Below are positions 57,962 to 64,000 of a stretch of DNA of 64,000 bases, in pieces (within the stretch, counting starts at the first letter, position 1; each line of letters opens with the position of its first letter). The notes under the pieces are model-generated. The model was given only the letters and a program-made list of their open reading frames with translations, ran no database searches and had not been told where the DNA came from. A program made the translations under genes and the position numbers. The DNA lies in assembly GCA_963847235.1 (NCBI GenBank), contig CAWJYU010000003.1, positions 4,096 to 68,095 on the forward strand. Reading direction: 5' to 3'. The stretch comes from JACDAN01 sp963847235. GTDB lineage: Bacteria > Actinomycetota > Thermoleophilia > Gaiellales > Gaiellaceae.

Positions 57962-58773
57962 GAGGGATTGGCGAGACGTCGCTCGTCGCAGGGGTGCGAT
58001 GGTCGTTCCGAGGCAAGGACGCAGGGAGCGTTCGTATCGAATGAGATACGGGCGCGACTGAGGACGCAGTCCTCGGGGCGAGCAGCCCGGCCCTGCGGCT
58101 CAGCAGGGCGTTTCGCCGATCCCTCCCTAGGACGAAGGACCACCGCGACGGCCGCGTACTGGCACGCGGCCGCCGCGATCACGAGCGCGTGAAAGAGCTC
58201 GTGGTAGCCGAACACGGTTGGGATTGGATCGGGCCGACCGCTGGCGTACACGACGGCGCCGCCCGTGTAGAGAACACCTCCGATCGCGAGCAGGAGGATG
58301 CCGGCCAGGCCGGCGTGGTCCCAGAGTTGCGGGAGGGCCAGGACCCCGACCCAGCCGAGAGCGATCCCGAGCGCGGCGGCGAGCCATTTGGGCCCGTCCA
58401 CCCATGCCAGCTTGAGGACGATCGCCGCGAGCGCGCCGCCCCAGACGATCGGGAGGACGGTCCAGCGCCACGCGCCCGAGAGCACGAGCAATCCGAAGGG
58501 CGTGTACGTCCCGGCGATCAGGAGGTAGATCGCGGCGTGGTCGAGGCGCCGCATCCAGCGCCTCGGCCCGGGCCGCCACGTGATCCGGTGGTAGAGCGCG
58601 CTGATGCCGAACATGGTCGCCAGGGCGGCGGCGAAGACGGCGGCCGAGACTTTCTCGCTCGCCCCAGACGCAACCACGACGAGTGCGGCGCCGAAAACGA
58701 GCGAGACGAAGAAGGCGTACTGGTGGAGGACGCCGCGAAGGCGTGGTCGCGTTGCATCCATGCGGCCGAGCAT
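57958..58773 (-). CDS. Hemolysin III/PAQR-family membrane protein
   Basis: 271 residues. Seven membrane helices and HlyIII/YqfA motifs: the metal His region MFGISALYHRITWRPGPRRWMRRLDHAAIYLLIAGTYTPF and the C-terminal FGYHELFHALVIAAAACQYAAV with two more His. The core ends near residue 212. A ~58-residue polar tail follows that other members lack and whose DNA contains small inverted repeats (58033-58050), so the original stop may have been lost. Function is poorly known. The stop overlaps the helicase stop. Confidence 0.87.
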   Translation of the reverse strand: MLGRMDATRPRLRGVLHQYAFFVSLVFGAALVVVASGASEKVSAAVFAAALATMFGISALYHRITWRPGPRRWMRRLDHAAIYLLIAGTYTPFGLLVLSGAWRWTVLPIVWGGALAAIVLKLAWVDGPKWLAAALGIALGWVGVLALPQLWDHAGLAGILLLAIGGVLYTGGAVVYASGRPDPIPTVFGYHELFHALVIAAAACQYAAVAVVLRPREGSAKRPAEPQGRAARPEDCVLSRARISFDTNAPCVLASERPSHPCDERRLANPS

Positions 58774-58782
58774 AGATGCGGT

Positions 58783-58941
58783 TTATGAAACCGGTGCTCC
58801 ACGGGTTGAGCTGTGGGCGCGCCGCGCCGCCGCGGCAGTTGCCTCGGCGGCGCGGAGGACCTGTGTGACCAGCCAGATCAGCAGGAGGGCGACGACCACT
58901 GCCGTCCAGAACAGCCGGCGCTTCAAGCGACGTCGCCTCAC
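58783..58941 (-). CDS. Small single-span membrane protein coupled to the cupin gene
   Basis: A 52-residue protein from GTG 58941 overlapping the cupin stop (GTGA). Basic N-terminus (VRRRRLKRRL), one membrane helix (FWTAVVVALLLIWLVTQVL) and an Ala/Arg-rich tail. No family recognised. Tight coupling suggests it works with, or is only co-expressed with, the cupin protein. Confidence 0.6.
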   Translation of the reverse strand: MRRRRLKRRLFWTAVVVALLLIWLVTQVLRAAEATAAAARRAHSSTRGAPVS

Positions 58942-59516
58942 GCGGTGACTGCCTCGCTCTCGGCCGGCGCCGCCGTCGAGGTGTAGGTCGGCTTGTAGCC
59001 GAGCAGACGGCCGGCAGGTGCGCCGAGTGCCAGGCCGACCCGCTGCATCCAGGCCGGCGGGAAGGCCAGCTGCACCGTGTCGAACGTGTCGCGAGCGATC
59101 ACGGCGAGCCGGAGCGGGTTCGGCAGCCCCTTCTTGTTGGTCATGCCGTCGGCGGCGAGCGAGAACATCGTCTCGATCAGCTGCTCGAACTTGAGCGCCG
59201 GTCGAACCTCGCAGACGAAGTGCGCCTCCTCGTCGCCGGCGTTCCAGAACTGGTGCTTCGTGCCGGCCGGAACGAGGATCCGGTCGCCGGGCCCCGCCGG
59301 CAGCTCCTGGCCGTCGAGCTTGAGCGTGAGCGAGCCCTTGAGCACCTCGAAGCGCTCGTCCTGGGAGGGGTGGACGTGCGCCGCCGCAACGGCGCCGTTC
59401 GGCTTCACGAAGCACTCGATCACGACGGCCTCGCCGTTCGTCTCCGCGGACGTCTTCCGGAAGACGATGCGCTCGCCGGTGACCGGGTTCTCGATCGAAT
59501 CTCCTGCGTGAATCAT
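58938..59516 (-). CDS. Cupin-domain protein
   Basis: 192 residues, with ribosome site GAAAGGAG before the ATG. The double-stranded beta-helix cupin fold shows AAAHVHPSQDERFEVLKGSLTLKLDG (motif 1, metal His, His and Glu) and ILVPAGTKHQFWNAG (motif 2, His). A C-terminal helical segment LPNPLRLAVIARDTFDTVQLAFPPAWMQRVGL may be membrane-associated. Enzyme or ligand-binding role is unknown. It is divergent from a SARP regulator, with the heptamer repeats in the 79-base gap between them. Confidence 0.85.
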   Translation of the reverse strand: MIHAGDSIENPVTGERIVFRKTSAETNGEAVVIECFVKPNGAVAAAHVHPSQDERFEVLKGSLTLKLDGQELPAGPGDRILVPAGTKHQFWNAGDEEAHFVCEVRPALKFEQLIETMFSLAADGMTNKKGLPNPLRLAVIARDTFDTVQLAFPPAWMQRVGLALGAPAGRLLGYKPTYTSTAAPAESEAVTA

Positions 59517-59528
59517 GTTGAGCTCCTT

Positions 59529-59552
59529 TCGTTCGATTGACGCCTCGAACGA
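59529..59552. promoter_or_regulatory. 8-bp inverted repeat in the cupin-SARP gap
   Basis: TCGTTCGA (59529-59536), spacer TTGACGCC, TCGAACGA (59545-59552): a perfect dyad with 8-bp arms, a plausible second operator upstream of the cupin ribosome site. Confidence 0.5.
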
Positions 59553-59563
59553 TCGGGCACTGC

Positions 59564-59592
59564 GCTTACGGCCCGCTTACGGCAGGCTTACG
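59564..59592 (+). promoter_or_regulatory. Three 11-bp-spaced GCTTACG heptamers, SARP-type binding site
   Basis: GCTTACG occurs at 59564-59570, 59575-59581 and 59586-59592, each separated by exactly four bases. Heptamer direct repeats with 11-bp periodicity are the known recognition pattern of SARP (BTAD/OmpR-fold) regulators, and the adjacent gene encodes one. The last copy ends three bases before its GTG start. Confidence 0.75.
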
Positions 59593-59595
59593 ACG

Positions 59596-62388
59596 GTGAC
59601 CTCTGCGGACAGGGGGAGGCTCGAGTTTCGGCTGCTGGGCCCGCTCGAAGTGGAGAGCGGCGGCGCCGTCCTGCCCGTGGGTGGGCCGCGCCAGCGCTCC
59701 CTCCTGGCGTTTCTGCTCCTCCATTCGAACGAGGTCGTCAGGCGTGACGCGCTGATCGACGCGCTCTGGGGCGAGGATCCGCCCGCGCGCGTTCAGAACG
59801 CCCTCCAGGTCGCCGTCCATGCCCTGCGGAAGCTGCTCGGGTCGGACCGCATCGAGACGGTCGGTGACGGCTACCGGCTGCGGGTCGAGGCGGGCGAGCT
59901 CGACCTCGCCCGTTTCCTCGAGCACCAGGAGGAGGCTCCTGCCGCGGCGCTCGAGCTCTGGCGCGGCCCCGCTCTCGTGGGGGTCGACGCGCCGTTCGCG
60001 TCAGCCGAGGCGGCTCGGCTCGACGACCTTCGGCTTGCCGCCGTCGAGCGCCGCATCGATGCCGAGCTCGACGAGGGTGCGCACGACGTGCTGGCGCCCG
60101 AGCTGGAGCGCCTGATCGCCGAGCACCCGTATCGCGAGCGGCTCCGCGCCCAGCTCATGCTCGCGCTCTACCGTGGCGGCCGCCAGGCAGAGGCGCTCGA
60201 TGCGTATCGCGAGGCGCGCCGGACGCTTTGCGAGGACCTCGGCGTCGAGCCGAGCCCGGAGCTCCGGCGGCTGGAAGGGGCGATCCTCCGCCAGGATCCC
60301 GAGCTCACGCCGGAGGGGCGTGTTCGCGCAGTGAAGGGCAACCTCCCGGCGCCGCTGACGGCGCTCGTCGGCCGCGAGCTCGAGCTGGCCGCTGTGACCG
60401 GGCTGCTCCGCCGGCCCGACGTCCGCCTTGTCACGCTCACCGGTCCCGGCGGAACCGGAAAGACCCGGCTCGCGCTCGAGGCCGCTTGGGAGTTCGGGAG
60501 GGCGCTGCCCGACGGCGCCTACTTCGTCGACCTGGCCCCGCTCGACGATCCGGCTGACGTCTCGCCGACAATCGCGCATGTGCTGCCTCTCGGCGAGGGC
60601 CGCGGCTCGACGCTCGACAGCGTCAAGGAGGCTCTGCGAGAGCGGACAACCCTGCTGTTGCTCGACAACTTCGAGCGCGTGGACGAGGCGGCGCCGGTCG
60701 TCAGCGAGCTGCTCGCAGCTGCGCCGGGACTGCGCGTGCTGGTCACGAGCCGCGCGCTCCTTCGGTTGTCCGGCGAGCATGAGTACCGCGTGCCGCCGCT
60801 CCGGCTGCCGGACAGCGAGGACGTCCGGCGGCTGGACGTGCTCGCGCAGAACGAGGCAGTCGGGCTCTTCGTGGCGCGGGCAGAGGCGATCCGCCACGGC
60901 TTTCGTCTCGACGCGACGAACGCGGCGGCAGTCGCCGAGATCTGTGTCGCGGTCGACGGCCTTCCGCTGGCACTCGAGCTCGCCGCGGCACGCGTCCGGC
61001 AGCTCGAGCCCGCCGAGCTCGCCGAGCGATTACGGGAGCGGCTTGCCGTCCTGACGGAGGGACCGCGGGACCTGCCCGAACGCCACCAGACGCTGCGCGC
61101 GACGATCGAGTGGAGCCGCGACCTGCTCGAAGACCGGGAACGCCGGCTCTTCGCTGCGCTGGCGGTCTTCGCCGGCGGCTGCACGCCCGACGACGCCGAA
61201 GCGGTGTGCCGGGCGTCGGCGGAAGAGCTGGAGCGCCTGGTCGACCGGAGCCTGCTGCAGCGCGACGACAGCCGCTACTCGATGCTCGAGACGATCCGGG
61301 AGTACGCGGTCGAGCAATTCGAGGCGGAAGGAGGCGCCGAGGAGCTGCGGCGCCGTCATGCGGCCCGGTTTGCCGCGCTTGCCGAGGAGGCCTCGGCCGG
61401 GTTGTGGGAATCGGTGCAGGGCCCCAATCGCGGCGCCTGGCTCGAGCGGCTCGAGGCCGACTACGCGAATCTCCGGTCGGCGCTCGCGTGGGCGGACCAA
61501 TCGGACCCCGACTTGGCGTTGCGGATCGCCGTCGGCCTCTTCGAGTTCTGGCTCAGTCGCTGCCATTTCGAGGAAGGGCTCGCCTGGCTCGAGCGCGCTG
61601 TCGCGAGCTCTCCCGAGGCGGAGAGCTCGCTTCGCGCCCAAGCGCTCCACTCGGCCGCCTTCCTCGCGCTCGGCTGTGGCGATGCGGAGCGATGCTCGGC
61701 GATCGGAGAGGAGAGTCTTGCGCTCTACCGGAGCCTGGGCGATCGCGAAGGCATCGGTCGGACGGTCCACCTGCTCGGCCAGGCCGCGGCCGAGCTCGGC
61801 CAGCGGGATCGCGCGCTCGCGCACGCGGACGAATCGCTGCGACTGGCGCGGGAGCTCCGGCATGTCCGCGGGCTGATCGTCTCGCTGCGCGAGCTGGGCG
61901 TCCTGACCGCGGAGGGCGGAGACCTCGGCCGAGCGAACGACCTGCTCGACGAGTCGGAGCAGCTCGCACGCGAGCACGAAGACGACTCGGCGTTGGCGGC
62001 CATCCTCCTCGACCGGAGCAGGCTGGCACTCGCGGCTCGGGATTCCGAGAAGGCAGCGAGTCTGGCCGCGGAAGGCGTCTCGCTGTACAGCAAGTACGGC
62101 ACGACCGCGGGAATCGCGGAGGGCGTTCACGTGCTCGCGCTCACCGCCGAGCTGGACGGAAAGCCGGATCGGACGGCACGGCTCCTCGGCGCCGCAGAGG
62201 CGCTGCGTGACGCGGCCGGAGCACGGCTCGCGGCCGCCCACTCCGGCGGCCTCGAGGACGCGGTGCAGCGCGCGAGCGCGTCGCTCGGGGATGCTGCGTT
62301 CGCGGCCGCGCAGGCCGAAGGTCGCGCGTTGTCGGTGGACGAGGCGGTCTCCCTGGCACTCACCGACGAGTCGCCATCGGTGGCCTAG
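59596..62388 (+). CDS. SARP/AfsR-type regulator with BTAD, NB-ARC ATPase and TPR domains
   Basis: The GTG at 59596 gives 930 residues starting VTSADRGRLEFRLLGPLEVESGG. The winged-helix DNA-binding domain covers about 8-95 (QNALQVAVHALRKLLG), and the bacterial transcriptional activator domain about 100-245 (ELDLARFLEH to SPELRRLEGAIL). NB-ARC covers about 265-560 with Walker A GPGGTGKTRLALE and Walker B TLLLLDNFERV. TPR-like repeats run to the end (ALHSAAFLALGCGDAERCSAIGEESLALY). Such STAND-class regulators activate secondary metabolism or stress genes after nucleotide/ligand sensing. It likely controls itself and the divergent cupin gene. Confidence 0.92.
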   Translation: MTSADRGRLEFRLLGPLEVESGGAVLPVGGPRQRSLLAFLLLHSNEVVRRDALIDALWGEDPPARVQNALQVAVHALRKLLGSDRIETVGDGYRLRVEAGELDLARFLEHQEEAPAAALELWRGPALVGVDAPFASAEAARLDDLRLAAVERRIDAELDEGAHDVLAPELERLIAEHPYRERLRAQLMLALYRGGRQAEALDAYREARRTLCEDLGVEPSPELRRLEGAILRQDPELTPEGRVRAVKGNLPAPLTALVGRELELAAVTGLLRRPDVRLVTLTGPGGTGKTRLALEAAWEFGRALPDGAYFVDLAPLDDPADVSPTIAHVLPLGEGRGSTLDSVKEALRERTTLLLLDNFERVDEAAPVVSELLAAAPGLRVLVTSRALLRLSGEHEYRVPPLRLPDSEDVRRLDVLAQNEAVGLFVARAEAIRHGFRLDATNAAAVAEICVAVDGLPLALELAAARVRQLEPAELAERLRERLAVLTEGPRDLPERHQTLRATIEWSRDLLEDRERRLFAALAVFAGGCTPDDAEAVCRASAEELERLVDRSLLQRDDSRYSMLETIREYAVEQFEAEGGAEELRRRHAARFAALAEEASAGLWESVQGPNRGAWLERLEADYANLRSALAWADQSDPDLALRIAVGLFEFWLSRCHFEEGLAWLERAVASSPEAESSLRAQALHSAAFLALGCGDAERCSAIGEESLALYRSLGDREGIGRTVHLLGQAAAELGQRDRALAHADESLRLARELRHVRGLIVSLRELGVLTAEGGDLGRANDLLDESEQLAREHEDDSALAAILLDRSRLALAARDSEKAASLAAEGVSLYSKYGTTAGIAEGVHVLALTAELDGKPDRTARLLGAAEALRDAAGARLAAAHSGGLEDAVQRASASLGDAAFAAAQAEGRALSVDEAVSLALTDESPSVA

Positions 62389-62569
62389 ATCCGGTAGCGG
62401 CGACGGCGTACTTCGCCAGCTCGCTCGCAGGCGACGACGGCCGGCGGCCTGATGTGAAAACTCCTGCGCGTTCCGGCCGGCCTCTACCAGCTATTCAGCG
62501 CGGCAGGCCCGAGGAGCGATGTCAGGCGAGAGCACGCTGGCCCAAACCACCGCGCTGTCTCCGAGCCGG

Positions 62570-63256
62570 CTAGCTTGCTTCCGTGCTGGGGGTAAGCAGC
62601 TTCCAGTGCCCCTCGGAGATGACCTCGATGGTGCCGTCGACCACTTTGATGGCGGTCTGGTCGTCAATCGCGTACGCGGGGACTGACAGGCCGGCGGCCC
62701 ATTTCTCGATGTTGGCGATTGAAGTGTCCGGCATGTCCTCCCGCTCCAGGTGCGGAAACAACGAGAAATCGACCAGTCCCAGCGCTCTGTCGCTGCCGGT
62801 GAGCGGATCACTGTCGTCATAGGTTGCTCCCCCGAAGTCGGGAGTCGCGACCATCGCACCGCCGCTGGTGCCGACATACACCTTGTCGGGCGGCAGCGAC
62901 GGCAAGAGGTCGGCCAGTCCGGACTGCCGCATCCAGTAACAGAGGTACAAGGGACTCCCGCCCCAGACCAGCAGAGCATCGACTTCCTGGACCGCCGGAA
63001 CCCAGTACTCCTCTTTGATGCTGGGCAGCGCGGTCAGCTCCAACACTCCCAATGACTTCCAACCCAAGCCGCACATCGGGCCGCCGACCGTTCCGTTGAT
63101 GAACCCGTAGACGTGTGACGGTCCGCCGGGGAAAGGTTGCACCCCGGTGGGAATGCAGAGCGCGCTCGACTCCGCAATCGGCTTGCCCAGCAACTCGACC
63201 AGCGCCCCGTGGATGCTCGCATTCCTGATGCCGCTAGATGTGAGGAGAATCTTCAT
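62570..63256 (-). CDS. Peptidase E-like protein (peptidase S51 family)
   Basis: 228 residues, starting MKILLTSSGIRNASI with GGGAGG before the ATG. It has ALLVWGGSPLYLCYWMRQSGL, the nucleophile elbow VYVGTSGGAMV (catalytic Ser) and the PAYAIDDQTAIKVVDGTIEVISEG end, as in S51 aspartyl dipeptidases. It would cleave Asp-X dipeptides or a related bond in the cytosol. Base composition looks less G+C-rich than its neighbours, which hints at transfer. The 181-base gap downstream (62389-62569) and 188-base gap upstream (63257-63444) hold no gene I can support. Confidence 0.85.
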   Translation of the reverse strand: MKILLTSSGIRNASIHGALVELLGKPIAESSALCIPTGVQPFPGGPSHVYGFINGTVGGPMCGLGWKSLGVLELTALPSIKEEYWVPAVQEVDALLVWGGSPLYLCYWMRQSGLADLLPSLPPDKVYVGTSGGAMVATPDFGGATYDDSDPLTGSDRALGLVDFSLFPHLEREDMPDTSIANIEKWAAGLSVPAYAIDDQTAIKVVDGTIEVISEGHWKLLTPSTEAS

Positions 63257-63444
63257 CGTGCCTCCCGAAACAGTGCTGCAGGCGGGACCTCTTAGACCGT
63301 ACGCGGAAGAGACAGGCAGACCACCGCAAACTCATCGACTCCGAAGAGATCCAGCGTCACGGCTTCAGGGGACATTCCCGAACACTGGCGTAAGCCACCA
63401 CGTCTTCCCCTTGTCGCATCAAGAACGGGTGTGATGCGTGACGG

Positions 63445-64000
63445 TCAGCGAAAGCTGATCGCGAGCTTGCCGCGGACGCGCTCGGTGGCGAGGGCCTGGA
63501 GCGCGTCGGTCGCGCGGTCGAGTTCGAGGGTGTCGTGGATATGTACCTGCAGCGTGCCGTCGTCGAGTAGTGCCGCCAGGCGGCGGAGATTGTCGGTGCT
63601 CGGTACCGCCACCAGGTTGGTGCGGCCCGGCCCATCTCCGGCCGCGCCGTTCGACGAGGCGACGCGCGCACCGTCCCTGAGCGCGCCGTCGAACGCTCCC
63701 GGCGCGTAGGAGACGAGATCAAGCAGCGCGTCGACGCCGTCAGGGTGGCGGTCGCGGACGGCGGCGACGACGTCGCCGTCACGGTCGAGCTGCTCGGTGA
63801 CGCCGAGTTCGCGCAGGTAGTCGCCGTCCTCGGGGAGCGCCGGAGCGATGATCGTGGCACCGGCGCGGGCGGCGAGCTGGACGGCGAAGCTGCCCACGCC
63901 GCCGGCCGCGCCGACGATCAGGATCGTTTCTCCCTCGGAGAGCGCGAGCGCATCGGCGGCCGCGAGTGCGGCGATGCCAGCGAGTGGGGCGACGCCGGCC
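63445..64000 (-). CDS. NADP-dependent quinone oxidoreductase-like (MDR family), start beyond window
   Basis: The frame is open to base 64000, so the N-terminal catalytic domain lies outside. The part seen is the Rossmann domain: ETILIVGAAGGVGSFAVQLAARAGATIIA (GxxGGVG), GVDALLDLVSYAPGAFDGALRDGARV and the C-terminus LDRATDALQALATERVRGKLAISF. This matches zinc-independent medium-chain dehydrogenases of the quinone oxidoreductase/crotonyl reductase type. Substrate unknown. Confidence 0.9.
   Translation of the reverse strand, partial: AGVAPLAGIAALAAADALALSEGETILIVGAAGGVGSFAVQLAARAGATIIAPALPEDGDYLRELGVTEQLDRDGDVVAAVRDRHPDGVDALLDLVSYAPGAFDGALRDGARVASSNGAAGDGPGRTNLVAVPSTDNLRRLAALLDDGTLQVHIHDTLELDRATDALQALATERVRGKLAISFR

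Noticed and set aside
63415..63438. CGCATCA/TGATGCG hairpin downstream of the oxidoreductase gene as terminator
   Set aside because: Seven-bp stem with a ten-base loop and no T-run; too weak to call.
1..64000. tRNA, rRNA, CRISPR, phage or transposase genes
   Set aside because: None could be recognised on either strand; all gaps are under 300 bases and none folds like a tRNA by eye. A covariance-model scan would be decisive.

Overview
The window comes from a high-G+C actinobacterium. The gene content fits the class Thermoleophilia (Gaiellales or Solirubrobacterales-like), which is an inference from family content. Pointers are an fhaA-fhaB-PP2C-rodA-pbpA-pknB cluster, a deazaflavin (F420)-type nitroreductase, an OpcA-type G6PDH partner, a SARP/NB-ARC regulator and a cytochrome c-fused oxidase subunit II. 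GTG and TTG starts and 4-base ATGA/GTGA/TTGA overlaps are common. I see no rRNA, tRNA, CRISPR, insertion sequence or origin, and no gene-free stretch over 300 bases.

Layout. 1-9.3 kb: envelope growth and Ser/Thr phosphorylation genes ending in D-Ala-D-Ala ligase. 9.3-13.4 kb: a second receptor kinase, a membrane protein and a class III aminotransferase, divergent from pdxH. 13.6-17.8 kb: dinB, aldo/keto reductase, dcd, an epimerase-like protein, an SRPBCC protein and a nitroreductase. 17.8-25.7 kb: a pentose-phosphate locus (tkt divergent from rpiB-tal-pgi-gnd-zwf-opcA), in which gnd, zwf and opcA carry many frame breaks. 25.7-28.3 kb: a small Cys-motif protein divergent from a sensor kinase/response regulator pair, then a STAS protein. 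28.3-33.8 kb: an amidase and the ctaC-ctaD-ctaB terminal oxidase genes. 33.8-41.8 kb: Kelch protein, universal stress proteins, DUF4389 protein, HO-like fold protein, PadR/S41 peptidase pair, phosphotransferase and MFS transporter. 41.8-46.1 kb: amino-acid ABC transporter, flippase-like protein and TPR protein. 46.3-56.6 kb: a carbohydrate locus (LacI regulator, GH5-like glycosidase, five-gene Opp-type ABC transporter, GH1 beta-glucosidase) tied together by a shared AACCGGTCAA operator-like motif. 56.7-64 kb: DEAD-box helicase, HlyIII, cupin, a SARP regulator with three 11-bp-spaced heptamers in front of it, peptidase E and a truncated quinone-oxidoreductase-like gene.

Two non-genic layers stand out. 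The first is a set of short perfect palindromes (GGTGCCTGGCACC, GGGGTCAGACCCC, GTAACAGACTGTTAC, GGTGTCGGACACC). Several occur as inverted pairs, one copy lies in frame inside pgi, and one supplies the stop codon of the Kelch gene. They look like REP/REPIN elements. The second is a set of single-base frame breaks, dense at 22.6-25.2 kb and scattered elsewhere (dinB, dcd, the phosphotransferase, an ABC ATPase, lacI, dppC). Protein similarity to the families continues across each break, so I suspect errors in the underlying sequence rather than gene decay.
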